Notes under the pieces: generated by a model
What the model was told of the DNA's origin: nothing
Databases searched by the model: none
Seen by the model: only the letters and a program-made list of their open reading frames with translations
Position numbers and translations under genes: made by a program
Assembly: GCA_024275165.1 (NCBI GenBank)
Contig: JAJRZQ010000012.1
Span: 62,001-126,000 of the forward strand
Source of the DNA: a bacterium
Lineage (GTDB): Bacteria > SAR324 > XYD2-FULL-50-16
Length of the DNA: 64,000 bases
Direction: 5' to 3'
Shown: in pieces, positions 41,880-51,967 of the stretch
How the letters are laid out: each line of letters starts with the position of its first letter
Position numbering within the stretch: the stretch's first letter is position 1

Positions 41880-44228
41880 ATGTACAATTTTGACGCCATT
41901 GTCACCGGCAGTATCGAACTGGCTCAGGCTGAAGCGATCAAACGAAAAAACAATGAACTCACCGAGTTTCACTTGCTCTGGGGCTTGATCAAAAACCCCC
42001 AAACCATTAGCGCCAAACATCTCAAAGGTGAGCTGAAAGTCTTAAAAGGTCTTTTGGATCAACTCCCGACTTTAGAAAAGCTCGAATTCGACCAGATTCA
42101 TACCTCCAGCAAACTCTCGGAATGGTTTACCCTAGCCAGTTCCGACGCCATTCAAGCGGGTCGGGAAAAGGTCAATGAGGCTGATTTGCTGCGCTATTTA
42201 AAGAAATTTTTCCCCAGCTTGGAAATGGCGGTACCCGAAGAGGCAGGGCAGAGCGAGGTCCCTGAGTTTTTGGTCGATTTAAACGAACTGGCGGGGGGCG
42301 GGAAACTCGACCCCGTGATTGGTCGGGCGAGTGAGATTCGGAAGGTGCAAGAGATCCTCTGCCGCAGGACGAAAAACAACCCCGTGCTGGTCGGGGACCC
42401 AGGTGTGGGAAAGACCGCGATTGTAGAAGGGCTGGCGGGTTTGATCGTGGCCAATCAGGTTCCCGATATTATTCAGGGTAAAACCATTTATGCGCTTAAT
42501 ATGGGAACCCTAATGGCGGGAACGAAGTACCGAGGAGAGTTTGAGGAAAAAATTCAAGACCTGATTCGTTTTTTAAAGACAAAAGCGAGAGACGCGATTT
42601 TGTTCATTGACGAGATTCATCTTTTGATCGGAGCCGGTAAAACCGAGGGGGCCATGGACGCCGCCAACCTATTGAAACCCGCTCTGGCGCGGGGGGAGTT
42701 GAATTGCATCGGGGCGACCACCTTTGAAGAATATAAAAAATATATTGAAACGGATTCCGCCTTGGAACGCCGATTTCACCAAATTAAGGTGGATGAGCCC
42801 AGTAAGGAAGACTGCATTCAAATCTTGATGGGCTTAAAAGAAAAGTTGGAAATCCATCATGGAATCGAGATCACCGAAGAAGCGATTGTCTCTGCGGTGT
42901 ACCTCTCGGAGCAATTTATTTCTGATCGGTTTTTACCGGATAAGGCAATTGATATTATTGATGAGGCTGCCGCAGGAATGAAACTCAGCGCTGACTCCAT
43001 GCCCCCTGAGCTTTCTGAATTGGAAGACTTGATTCGCTCGAAAAAAATCTTAGCCAAGGCGAGCCCGCATAAAAGTCTCAGCCAAGACATCGCTGAATTG
43101 GAAGCGTCCTTTGAGGAGCAAAAGGCAAAATGGGAAGAAAAGGTGCTTGCCTTAAAAACAGTATCCCAATTAAAACAAGAGCATGATAAAATATCCTTCC
43201 AACTCCACAAGGCAGAAACCGAAGGGGACTACGAAAGGGCAAGCAAGCTTAAATACGGAGAACTGCCCAAGGTACTCGCGGAATTAAAACAATATGAAGT
43301 CAGTTGGAAGTTGACCCGAGAGAGTGTCGGCGAAGTGATTGCCCGTTCAACGGGCGTGCCTTTAGAACGGGTTTTGCAAACCAAGCAAGAGAGCCTGTTA
43401 ACCTTGGAAGATTTTTTAAAGGCGCAAGTCTTTGGGCAAGAAGCGGCTTTGAAGGAAATCGCCGATACCCTAATCGCCGCTCATGCCGGGCTTTCAGATC
43501 AGACCCGCCCCCTTGGGAGTTTTCTTCTTTTAGGCCCTTCCGGGGTGGGCAAGACCGAAACAGCCAAGGCTTTAAGCCGCTTTTTGTTTCAATCGGATCG
43601 GCATTTGGTGCGCCTGGATTTAAGTGAATACAGCGAAGCTCATTCGGTGGCGAAACTGATCGGCAGCCCTCCCGGTTATGTCGGTTATGACGAGGGGGGG
43701 GTGCTGACCGAGGCGGTGCGGCGCAACCCCTATTCCATCTTACTTTTTGATGAGGTGGAAAAGGCCCATGCGGATTTTTCCGACATCCTCTTACAGATTT
43801 TAGATGATGGGTTGTTGACCGACAACAAAGGCCGACATGTGAATTTTAAAAACTGTGTGATCTTTTTAACCAGCAACCTAAAAGATTATGAAGGTTTTTT
43901 TAAGCCCGAATTGATCGGTCGGCTCGATGGAGTTTTGCGTTATCAGGCTTTGGAAGAGGAACAAAGAGAGAAAATCCTCCTGCGGGAGTTGGACCTGCTC
44001 AATGATAAACTGACGGACCGAGAACTCAAATTGGCCTTCAGCCCCGAGCTGTTGGAAAAGGTGAAGGTTCAGGGGTTTGACCCCAAATATGGGGCGAGGC
44101 CGCTTAAAACAGCCTTTAATCGCTTGGTGATCAAGCCCTTGGCGAAGATTTTGTTAGAAAGTGGTGAAATCAAGGGGGAGAAAATTCTAGGGTTGGATCC
44201 CCAAGGACATTTAAGGCTCCAAGGCTGA
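41880..44228 (+). CDS. Clp ATPase (ClpB/ClpC-type AAA+ chaperone)
   Basis: Two Walker A sites ([30 protein letters not shown]); [61 protein letters not shown]. Confidence 0.92.
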   Translation: MYNFDAIVTGSIELAQAEAIKRKNNELTEFHLLWGLIKNPQTISAKHLKGELKVLKGLLDQLPTLEKLEFDQIHTSSKLSEWFTLASSDAIQAGREKVNEADLLRYLKKFFPSLEMAVPEEAGQSEVPEFLVDLNELAGGGKLDPVIGRASEIRKVQEILCRRTKNNPVLVGDPGVGKTAIVEGLAGLIVANQVPDIIQGKTIYALNMGTLMAGTKYRGEFEEKIQDLIRFLKTKARDAILFIDEIHLLIGAGKTEGAMDAANLLKPALARGELNCIGATTFEEYKKYIETDSALERRFHQIKVDEPSKEDCIQILMGLKEKLEIHHGIEITEEAIVSAVYLSEQFISDRFLPDKAIDIIDEAAAGMKLSADSMPPELSELEDLIRSKKILAKASPHKSLSQDIAELEASFEEQKAKWEEKVLALKTVSQLKQEHDKISFQLHKAETEGDYERASKLKYGELPKVLAELKQYEVSWKLTRESVGEVIARSTGVPLERVLQTKQESLLTLEDFLKAQVFGQEAALKEIADTLIAAHAGLSDQTRPLGSFLLLGPSGVGKTETAKALSRFLFQSDRHLVRLDLSEYSEAHSVAKLIGSPPGYVGYDEGGVLTEAVRRNPYSILLFDEVEKAHADFSDILLQILDDGLLTDNKGRHVNFKNCVIFLTSNLKDYEGFFKPELIGRLDGVLRYQALEEEQREKILLRELDLLNDKLTDRELKLAFSPELLEKVKVQGFDPKYGARPLKTAFNRLVIKPLAKILLESGEIKGEKILGLDPQGHLRLQG

Positions 44229-44248
44229 GGCAAGAGAGAAGCAATCTG

Positions 44249-45670
44249 GTGGGCGAAAACAACAACAGTATCCAAGGGCTAAATCTGGTCATTATCGACC
44301 AGCACGGCAGCACGGTGCGCAACCTGAAAGGGCTTTTGAGCCTTGCGGGGGCGCAGGTCTTGCTCGCTGGGGATTTTGCCACCGCGAATTTGCTGTTGGA
44401 TCAACAGGCGATTCAGATTTTTTTGCTGGATGTCGATAGTCTCGCTGAAGAGGACTTCAATCAATTTATCGAGTTGCGGCAGCGGGCCGAAGGGGCTCGC
44501 TTTATTCTGTTTAGCGAGCGGGATAACCTTGACGCGGCCGGCTTACAGGTTGAGGCTTGCCTAAAAAAGCCGATTGACCCCAAAGGCCTGATGCAACTCT
44601 TGCAGCAGGGGCCGGGGCATACCGAGCCCCAACATCACGCCTTAAGGCCCGTGGGGCCTTTGGTCGATACCTTGCGGCCCTATCTGCTGTTTCGCTCCCC
44701 CCTGATGCACCGGGTTTTGGGGCTCTTGCCGCAAATGGCGGCGAACCCGCACAGCGTATTGCTCACCGGGGAGACGGGTACGGGTAAAGAGATGGTGGCC
44801 CGGGCGATTCATGCTCTCAGTCCCTTTAAAAGCGGCCCTTTTGTAGCGGTCAACTGTGGCGCTATTCCAGAGAGCTTGATCGAGGGGGAGCTTTTTGGGC
44901 ATGAGAAGGGGGCCTTTACGGGCGCGCAAGCCATGCGGAGGGGCAAGTTTGAACTGGCGCAAAATGGCACCCTCTTTTTGGACGAGATGGGTGAAATGCC
45001 CTTGGCTCTGCAAGCAAGATTATTGCGGGTTTTGGAAGAACGGAGGTTTTTCCGCATCGGGGGGGAGAAAGAGGTCCTTGTGCATTTGCGAATTCTGACC
45101 GCGACCCAGGTCGATTTAGAGCAGGCCGTGGAAAAGGGGCTCTTTCGCGAGGATTTATATTATCGACTCAATGTGTTGCGGCTCCATCTGCCCCCTTTGC
45201 GCGAACGGCGTGAAGACATCCCCCTTTTGGCCTGGCATTTTTTGGAGCGAGCCTTTGAGGAAATGGGGCGGAAAAAACCCTTTCCCCTCTTGAGCGAGGC
45301 CACGACCGAGTTGTTGCAACGGCTTCCCTTTAAGGGGAATGTGCGCGAGTTGCGCAACTTGGTCACGCGGCTGGCCGCGATGTTGCCCCCCGAGGTGAGC
45401 GAGATCAGCCCTGAGATATTAAAGCTTTATTATCCTGAGTCCATCCGTTTTCTCAATCGGCCTTTTCCGCAAGACAGCTTGCCAGAGGGGGGGGGGATCT
45501 GGGAAGAGAAGAAACCCGGAATATGGATTCCCCAAGGCACCTGCTTGGAAGAGGCGGAGAAAATTTTAATTCAAGAGGCGCTGCGAAGTCACGGAGGGAA
45601 CCGGACCCACGCGGCTAAGGAGCTGGGTATTGGAGTGCGCACCCTACGGCGAAAACTAAACGAATCATGA
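44249..45670 (+). CDS. sigma-54-dependent response regulator (receiver, AAA+, Fis HTH)
   Basis: GETGTGKEMVARAIH; GELFGHEKGAFTGAQAMRRGKFELA; C-terminal GGNRTHAAKELGIGVRTLRRKL; GTG start. Confidence 0.9.
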   Translation: MGENNNSIQGLNLVIIDQHGSTVRNLKGLLSLAGAQVLLAGDFATANLLLDQQAIQIFLLDVDSLAEEDFNQFIELRQRAEGARFILFSERDNLDAAGLQVEACLKKPIDPKGLMQLLQQGPGHTEPQHHALRPVGPLVDTLRPYLLFRSPLMHRVLGLLPQMAANPHSVLLTGETGTGKEMVARAIHALSPFKSGPFVAVNCGAIPESLIEGELFGHEKGAFTGAQAMRRGKFELAQNGTLFLDEMGEMPLALQARLLRVLEERRFFRIGGEKEVLVHLRILTATQVDLEQAVEKGLFREDLYYRLNVLRLHLPPLRERREDIPLLAWHFLERAFEEMGRKKPFPLLSEATTELLQRLPFKGNVRELRNLVTRLAAMLPPEVSEISPEILKLYYPESIRFLNRPFPQDSLPEGGGIWEEKKPGIWIPQGTCLEEAEKILIQEALRSHGGNRTHAAKELGIGVRTLRRKLNES

Positions 45671-46614
45671 AACCAAAAATTTTTATTGATGGCGAGTCGG
45701 GCACAACGGGCTTGCAGATCAAGCAGCGGCTGATCCAACGGAGGGACCTTCATTTATTGAGCCTCCCCGAGGAAATAAAAAAAGATAAAACCGAGAAGCT
45801 GAAGCTTTACCGGCAAGCGGAGGTGGTGATTTTTTGTCTTCCCGACGCGGCTTCTCAAGAAGCCTGGGAACTGGCTAAAGAAGCGGGCTGTAAGGTGATT
45901 GACGCTTCCAGTGCCTTTCGGGTTCATTCTGAATGGGTTTACGGCTTGGCCGAACTCGGCGGGGGACAAAGAGAAAAGATTCGCCAGGCGCAATGGGTCT
46001 CGAATCCAGGTTGTTATGCCACCGGGTTTCTTTTGGCTTTTGCCCCTTTGGTGCGCGCGGGGTTGGTCCAGTCCACGGAGTTGGTGACCCTCCAGGGAAT
46101 CTCCGGTTATTCGGGCGGGGGGAAGAGGTTGATCGAGAGCTACCAGAGCCGCCCCTTGGCGAGGGAGGGCTTTAACGCTCGGCCTTATGCCCTAGGGCTG
46201 CGACACAAACACCTTTTGGAGATGCAGCGCTATGCGGGCTTGGACCATGCTCCGATCTTTACTCCCCTCGTGGGGAACTTCGCCCAAGGAATGCTGGTGA
46301 GCGTGCCTTTGTTTGCCTCGCAGGTTCAAGGGGCATCCCCTTTGGAGGCGGTTATCGAGGTTTGGCGAAAAGCCTATGCCCATGAGGCCTTGGTGGAGGT
46401 TCGCGCCGCAAATGAGCAAGCCGATTTGGAAGATGGGTTTTTTGACCCGGCGGAGTTGGCGGGGCAGAAGGGGGCGCAGTTGTTTGTGTGGGGACACAAA
46501 GAACAGATTTTACTCCAAGCCCGGTTGGACAACCTGGGCAAGGGGGCGAGTGGCGCTTGCGTGCAGAACCTGAACCTGCTTTTAGGTCAAGAGGAGCGAC
46601 TGGGTTTGGACTAA
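45667..46614 (+). CDS. argC: N-acetyl-gamma-glutamyl-phosphate reductase, type 2
   Basis: IFIDGESGTTGLQIKQRL; VSNPGCYATGFLLAFAPLV; HKHLLEMQ; type-2 size (315 aa). Confidence 0.92.
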   Translation: MKPKIFIDGESGTTGLQIKQRLIQRRDLHLLSLPEEIKKDKTEKLKLYRQAEVVIFCLPDAASQEAWELAKEAGCKVIDASSAFRVHSEWVYGLAELGGGQREKIRQAQWVSNPGCYATGFLLAFAPLVRAGLVQSTELVTLQGISGYSGGGKRLIESYQSRPLAREGFNARPYALGLRHKHLLEMQRYAGLDHAPIFTPLVGNFAQGMLVSVPLFASQVQGASPLEAVIEVWRKAYAHEALVEVRAANEQADLEDGFFDPAELAGQKGAQLFVWGHKEQILLQARLDNLGKGASGACVQNLNLLLGQEERLGLD

Positions 46615-46907
46615 CCGTGCTTTGGTTGCATCATGACCTTCATAATGGCGTAATGCACCACTTCTTCAATATCTTTTTCGGTCAAGGTGCGGTGTAAAAT
46701 CACCGATCCTCGGTGGGTGTAGACAGCGGGCATACGACTTAAGCTTAAGGAATAGACATCCTCGATGCACAAACTGCAGCCATCGAAGTCGGGGTATTGA
46801 GGTAAAATTTGCTTCATTTTATCAATGACTTTAATCTCATAGCGATTGCGAATATTGCTAAGAGAAACCCCTTCGATCATATAATTTTCGCTCAATGTGC
46901 CTCTCAA
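46611..46907 (-). CDS. ComFB-family protein
   Basis: CSLCIEDVYSLSLSRMPAVYTHRG resembles the ComFB C-x2-C...D...SLN-x-LPP-x-Y signature. Confidence 0.65.
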   Translation of the reverse strand: MRGTLSENYMIEGVSLSNIRNRYEIKVIDKMKQILPQYPDFDGCSLCIEDVYSLSLSRMPAVYTHRGSVILHRTLTEKDIEEVVHYAIMKVMMQPKHG

Positions 46908-49661
46908 CTAAGGTTGAAGTCGAGCCCCTACTGTTGTCAGTAGGTTTTCTATATCTTTGGGAGTGATGGGTTTGCTGAGATAGTAGTCCATCCCCGCGTT
47001 CAGGTATCGCTCTCGGTCTCCCTTCATGGCGTTGGCGGTCATGGCCGCCAGCCAGGGCCTTTTTTCCTTAAAATACTCCAACACGAATGCGGTCACCTCT
47101 AATCCATCCATTTGCGGCATTTGGATATCGAGTAGAAGAAGATCATACTCCTTTTTTTTAAGAAAGTTAAGCGCCATAATGCCATTCTCCGCTAAGTCCG
47201 CTTCATATCCGAGCTTGGCTAAAATGCGCAAGATCAGGGTTTGGTTGAGTTCATTGTCTTCCGCGACTAAAATCCGTAGAGGATGGGTCTTGGCTAGGTC
47301 ACTGTTGAGCATGGTTGGGTTGTTTACGGGTGCGCTAGAGGGTAAGGATAAGGCGGCTTGGCAATGTTCCACAAATTCGCTGAGGCGAAAGGGCTTGCGC
47401 AAGAGTCGGATGAGGCCGCTTTTGAATTGCTGAATATTTTGATCCAAGCGGCAGAGAAGAAAGACAGGGCAAGAAAGCAGCGCGACCTGGTCTGCTATCT
47501 TCGGCAACCAATCGGTTAAATCTCGTCTCTTGGGCAGGTGCAGCAAGACCAGGTCCGGCTTTTCTTGTTGGATCGCGGTCAGCCCCTCATTGGATAAGGG
47601 GCTGAGATGAACCCGCATGGTGAGGTATTCACATTGTGTTTCAAGAAATTTCGCATGGTTCTCGTAAGGGTCGATGATGAGGATTTTTTTCCCCTTTAAG
47701 GCGGGGTCGATGGCGATAACCGGTTGAGGGGGAGAAGGTAACTTTTTGACGAGAATCGTAAAATAAAAGGCGGACCCTTGTTTGGGGGAGGAGTCAATAT
47801 AAATTTCCCCCCCCATTAGTTCAACCAGTTGTTTGTTGATCGCCAGTCCCAAGCCGGTTCCCCCGTATTTTCTGGTTGGGGAATCATCGAGTTGGCTAAA
47901 GGCGGTGAAGAGTCGGTCTTGGTCTTTTAAGGGAATCCCAATCCCTTGGTCATGGACGGAAAATTCAAGTTCCAATTGGTCGCCCTGATCGCTTTTGCAA
48001 TGACCTTCAATCCAGACATCGCCTTGATTGCTAAATTTAAACGCGTTGCTCAAGAGATTGATGAAGACCTGTTTTAAACGAACCGGATCCCCTAAAATCC
48101 AGTCGGGCAGGTTTGCGTCGAGTTTATAGTAAACCTCAATGCGTTTTTCTTGAGCTAAGGGGGCAGAAAGCCCTAGGCAGTCATCTAAGAGCGAACGCAG
48201 GGCAATGGGTTGCTCATCGAGCTGTATGCCGTGACTCTCCAATTTGGAAAAATCAAGGATATTGTTGATGACACTCAGCAGGTTATCCCCACAAAGGGAG
48301 ATGATCTCGGTGAATTCCTTTTGCTCCGCGTTTAACTCACTGTGTTCTAAAAAGTTGGTCATGCCGATAATCCCGTTGAGGGGAGTGCGGATTTCATGGC
48401 TCATGGTCGCTAAAAAATTCGACTTGGCTTGCGCCGCGACTTCTGCCATGCGGGTGGCCTGGATCAACTCGGTTTGCGCCGTTTTCATCTGGGTAATATC
48501 GACAAAGAGGGTGGCGAGGCGATTTTTTTCGGGGCAAGAGGCAAAGATTTCGTAGCTTTTGTCATGCAATTGCACCTCAAATCGGCGAGAGATCCCGGTT
48601 TGGGCCACTTCTAAGCAAGTGGGTAAAATCAGGGCGGCGGCAGCTTGATCGAATTGGGAGAGCAGTTGCCCCGAGAGGGCGGCTGGGGTTAAACCGGTCT
48701 TTTTTTCAAAGGCTTGGTTGACTTCAATGATCTTAAAGTCAACCAATTGCCCCTGCGCGTATACCCACTCGCTCAAGACAAAGCCGGCATACATGGTTTC
48801 AAAGAGCATGCGGTATTTTTTTTCGCTCTCTTTGAGGTTGCGTTCATACTGGTGATGTTCCGTAATATCTTGAGAAAAAAGAGCAACCTGATTAACTTGA
48901 GGGGAAGAAGAACTACAGATGGGATAAAAGTAATTTTGAAAGAGTCGGCCTTCGAGTTCGTCGGTTAGTTTCAGGGCCTTTTTGCCGGCAACCACTTCTT
49001 GCAAGGTCGCGAGTCTACGGGAGGCGACTTTTTTTGGAAAAAGGGAGGCTAGGGTAAGGGGTTGGCCCTGTTGGAGCTGCTGGATATTCATAAAGGAGCG
49101 CGCTTTTTCATTGAGCTCCAGGCAGTTGCCTTGATTGTCGAGGAGCAGGCAAACATAATCGGGAGCGTTTAAGAGGGCTTGGATTTGGCTTCTTCGATGC
49201 TCGACCTCTTTTTGCGCTTTTTTTAAGGCGGTGATGTCTTGGGCCACATTCAACAGGTGGGGATGCCCGTCGATTTCGACCATTTTTGCCGCAATGATTC
49301 CGGTGATAATGCTCCCGTCTTTTTTGCGGAACTCGGCTTCAAATTGAGGAACAAAGCCTTGGCCCTGCTTGACCGCGGCGATAAATTCTTCTCTGCGCTC
49401 CTCGCTGGCCCAAAAGTTGACTTCTAAGGTGGTCCGGCCTAGGATTTCTTCTTTTTCGTATCCCATCAAGACGGTAAAGCCTCGATTGACTTCGATAAAA
49501 CGGTATTCTCCAAAACGAGTGATGGCTACGGCAAGGGGATTGAGCTCAAAAGCGGTTTGAAAGCGGTCCAAGGATTGCTCGAGCCGAGTGATTTGTTCCC
49601 GATCCGCTTTCGCTTGGGCTTCTAAGGCGTCAATTCGTTGTTGCAGGTCTTTTTCGTTCAA
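46908..49661 (-). CDS. hybrid sensor histidine kinase (multiple PAS, HisKA, HATPase, receiver)
   Basis: MSHEIRTPLNGIIGMTNFL; RKYGGTGLGLAINKQLVELMGG; ILVAEDNELNQTLILRIL...DLLLLDIQMPQMDGLE; PAS FELNPLAVAITRFGEYRFIEVNRGFTVLMGYEKEEILGR. Confidence 0.93.
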   Translation of the reverse strand: MNEKDLQQRIDALEAQAKADREQITRLEQSLDRFQTAFELNPLAVAITRFGEYRFIEVNRGFTVLMGYEKEEILGRTTLEVNFWASEERREEFIAAVKQGQGFVPQFEAEFRKKDGSIITGIIAAKMVEIDGHPHLLNVAQDITALKKAQKEVEHRRSQIQALLNAPDYVCLLLDNQGNCLELNEKARSFMNIQQLQQGQPLTLASLFPKKVASRRLATLQEVVAGKKALKLTDELEGRLFQNYFYPICSSSSPQVNQVALFSQDITEHHQYERNLKESEKKYRMLFETMYAGFVLSEWVYAQGQLVDFKIIEVNQAFEKKTGLTPAALSGQLLSQFDQAAAALILPTCLEVAQTGISRRFEVQLHDKSYEIFASCPEKNRLATLFVDITQMKTAQTELIQATRMAEVAAQAKSNFLATMSHEIRTPLNGIIGMTNFLEHSELNAEQKEFTEIISLCGDNLLSVINNILDFSKLESHGIQLDEQPIALRSLLDDCLGLSAPLAQEKRIEVYYKLDANLPDWILGDPVRLKQVFINLLSNAFKFSNQGDVWIEGHCKSDQGDQLELEFSVHDQGIGIPLKDQDRLFTAFSQLDDSPTRKYGGTGLGLAINKQLVELMGGEIYIDSSPKQGSAFYFTILVKKLPSPPQPVIAIDPALKGKKILIIDPYENHAKFLETQCEYLTMRVHLSPLSNEGLTAIQQEKPDLVLLHLPKRRDLTDWLPKIADQVALLSCPVFLLCRLDQNIQQFKSGLIRLLRKPFRLSEFVEHCQAALSLPSSAPVNNPTMLNSDLAKTHPLRILVAEDNELNQTLILRILAKLGYEADLAENGIMALNFLKKKEYDLLLLDIQMPQMDGLEVTAFVLEYFKEKRPWLAAMTANAMKGDRERYLNAGMDYYLSKPITPKDIENLLTTVGARLQP

Positions 49662-49739
49662 GGATTTCCTATTCTTATTCTTGATTTATAAGTTTAACCT
49701 TTGTTATCTTTTTTGTATCAACCTCATTCAATCTATTCG

Positions 49740-49931
49740 ATGAAATTAAAACAAGTTTTACTGTCTTTTGCGGCCCTGGTAATTTTGCTGGTTCTTTTCA
49801 TTAAGCTGGTGCCTCCGGTCAAGAGTCTTGCTCGCGAAGTCGTGCCGGTACCTTTGTTGCATCTGATTGGTGAAGAGCCCAAAGGGTTATTGGAAAAGGG
49901 ACTGGATGATTTAAAAAGCCTGATCAAATGA
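49740..49931 (+). CDS. small membrane-anchored hypothetical protein
   Basis: MKLKQVLLSFAALVILLVLFIKLVPPVKS..., single N-terminal TM; ATG at 49740. Confidence 0.45.
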   Translation: MKLKQVLLSFAALVILLVLFIKLVPPVKSLAREVVPVPLLHLIGEEPKGLLEKGLDDLKSLIK

Positions 49932-49996
49932 ATCGGATTTTTCTAAGAAAACTTCTTGATCATAGCCTGAAGAGGCCGGAGAGGCCAAGGGAAAAG

Positions 49997-51274
49997 TTAA
50001 CCAAAGAGAATACTCCCTTCGCTGTAAAAAATTCCGGCGATGGCACCGGTCATTAAACAGGCTAAGGTTGCCGCGACCAGTGCCCGAAAGCCGATTTGGC
50101 TGAGGTTTTTTGTCTGGCTGGGCACCAAGGTGGCAATCCCTCCAATAAAAATGGAGAGGCTGGCAAAGTGGGCAAAGCCGCAGAGGGCATAAGAGGCGAT
50201 AACCAGGGACCTCGGGTCGTGAATTTGCCCTTGGCGCATCGCCTTGCCCAATTCGAGGTAGGAGACGAACTCGGTTAAAACCATTCGTTTGCCAATGATT
50301 TCAGAAATAAGCGCCGCATCAGCATAGGGCACCCCGATCAAGAGGGTCAAGGGGTAAAAGAGATACCCAAAAATCAAAGAAAGGCTGAAGGACTCCGCCC
50401 CGAACCAACTCCCTACCTCGGTCAACCCCAAATCAACCAAAGCCACCAGTCCCAGCACCGCGATCAAGAGGGCTAAGATGCCCGCGATTAAGCTTAAACC
50501 GGCTTTAGACCCATTGATGATTGCTTCAAAGAGATTGTTTTCTTTTTCATAGTGAGGGTGAATCGCTTGACCTAAGGTTTCTGGGGTGCCTGTTTCGGGG
50601 TAGAGAATTTTGCTCATCACAATGGCTGCTGGGGCGGAAAGCAAAGAGGCGCTGACTAAATGCCCGGCAATGGCGGGAAAACTGTCTTTGAGCGAAAAAA
50701 CATAAAAGACCAAAACATTGCTGGCTACGGTGGCCATGCCAGCGGTGAGTACGGTGGTCAATTCGCTTTTGGTCATCTTGGGCAGGTGGGGCAAGATGGT
50801 CAGGGCCGATTCGATGCCAACAAAGATATTGCTTGCCGCGGAGACTGATTCCGCGCCGGATATCCCCATGCTTTTGGAAAAAGCCAAGGCAAATTGGCGG
50901 ATCATCCAGGGCATGACGCGGATAAAATACAAGATACTCATTAAGGCGGAAAAAAAGATGATCGCCGGCAGGGTTTGAAAGGCTAAGATGAAGCCGAGGC
51001 TCCCCTTTTCCCCCGGCGGCAGGGCCAAGGGGCCAAAGACGAACTCGGTGCCTTGGGTGCTGACCTCTAAGACCTTGACAATGAATTGATTCAACTGCCA
51101 AAAGGCCTCACGCCCCTGGGGCAGGATAAAAACAACCAGACCAATGGCCATTTGCATGGCCACCCCCACACTAACGAGACGCCAGTTGACCGCTTTTTTG
51201 TTGTTGGAAAAAATCCAGGCTAAGCCGATCAGCCCTCCAAGGCCGAAGAGGCTGACCAGGTTATAGGGTTGCAT
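49997..51274 (-). CDS. NupC-family concentrative nucleoside transporter
   Basis: GLGGLIGLAWIFSNNKKAVNWRLV; IGMVL/KRMVLTEFVSYLEL; YALCGFAHFASLSIFIGGIATLVP. Start MQPYNL at 51274 preferred. Confidence 0.88.
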   Translation of the reverse strand: MQPYNLVSLFGLGGLIGLAWIFSNNKKAVNWRLVSVGVAMQMAIGLVVFILPQGREAFWQLNQFIVKVLEVSTQGTEFVFGPLALPPGEKGSLGFILAFQTLPAIIFFSALMSILYFIRVMPWMIRQFALAFSKSMGISGAESVSAASNIFVGIESALTILPHLPKMTKSELTTVLTAGMATVASNVLVFYVFSLKDSFPAIAGHLVSASLLSAPAAIVMSKILYPETGTPETLGQAIHPHYEKENNLFEAIINGSKAGLSLIAGILALLIAVLGLVALVDLGLTEVGSWFGAESFSLSLIFGYLFYPLTLLIGVPYADAALISEIIGKRMVLTEFVSYLELGKAMRQGQIHDPRSLVIASYALCGFAHFASLSIFIGGIATLVPSQTKNLSQIGFRALVAATLACLMTGAIAGIFYSEGSILFG

Positions 51275-51737
51275 GTCGTGCCTCCATTGCCAGTAAGTGG
51301 CGTTGGGTTTCTTGCCCTCCAAAGGAGTAATGGGGCCCCAAGGCTTTACCTTGAGCCACAACCCGGTGACAGGGAACCAGCAAGGGGAGCGGATTGCTTC
51401 GATTGGCCCCGCCGACGGCGCGTGCCGCCTTGGGGTTGCCCACCCTTTGGGCCAACTCTTTATAGCTTACTTTATGCCCGTAGGGGATTTCTAAGAGGGC
51501 CTGCCATACCCTTTGATAAAAGGGAGGGCCCTTGAGCCTCAAGGGGAGGTCAAAGACCTTTAATTTACCCTGTAAATAAGCTGAAATTTGCTGCTGCGCC
51601 TCTTGGAATAAGGGGGAGGGGGGGGGCGTTTCTCCAGGGCCGCACGCATAACCTACAAAGAGAAGTTGCTCGGCCTCGCTTTGCAACTCAATCCAGCAGG
51701 CTTGGTCGATGAGGGCTAAGAAGCAATGGCTGGGCAT
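51261..51737 (-). CDS. ogt: methylated-DNA--protein-cysteine methyltransferase
   Basis: VWQALLEIPYGHKVSYKELAQRVGNPKAARAVGGANRSNPLPLLVPCHRVV (PCHR active site). Confidence 0.93.
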   Translation of the reverse strand: MPSHCFLALIDQACWIELQSEAEQLLFVGYACGPGETPPPSPLFQEAQQQISAYLQGKLKVFDLPLRLKGPPFYQRVWQALLEIPYGHKVSYKELAQRVGNPKAARAVGGANRSNPLPLLVPCHRVVAQGKALGPHYSFGGQETQRHLLAMEARHATL

Positions 51738-51739
51738 GA

Positions 51740-51967
51740 TTACTCCAAGAATACTTGAATCAAGGTGAGGGCGTAATCCTCGTCAGGGAATTCACCGGTT
51801 TGTTTTTTTGAGTAAATCTTAGTTCCATTGACAAAAATCTCAAAAACGCCGCCCTCGGAGCGGATCAGTTCAACCTCTTGTCCGAGGCTTTTTTTTATCT
51901 TTTCTGCCAGACCGGCAGCTTGGGGGTAGTAGTTTCACATCCCACAATATTCAATTTGAATCTTCAT
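51740..51967 (-). CDS. SelW/Rdx-family selenoprotein with in-frame UGA (Sec) at 51935-51937
   Basis: Reading TGA as Sec (U): MKIQIEYCGMUNYYPQAAGLAEKIKKSLGQEVELIRSEGGVFEIFVNGTKIYSKKQTGEFPDEDYALTLIQVFLE*. CxxU motif plus GVFEIFVNGTKIYSKKQTGEFP Rdx signature; SECIS-like hairpin downstream; missing from ORF track. Confidence 0.92.
51904..51918 (-). promoter_or_regulatory. bacterial-type SECIS element candidate
   Basis: Minus strand UGA-16 nt-CUGCC-GGUCU-GGCAG: perfect 5-bp stem with GGUCU loop. Confidence 0.85.
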
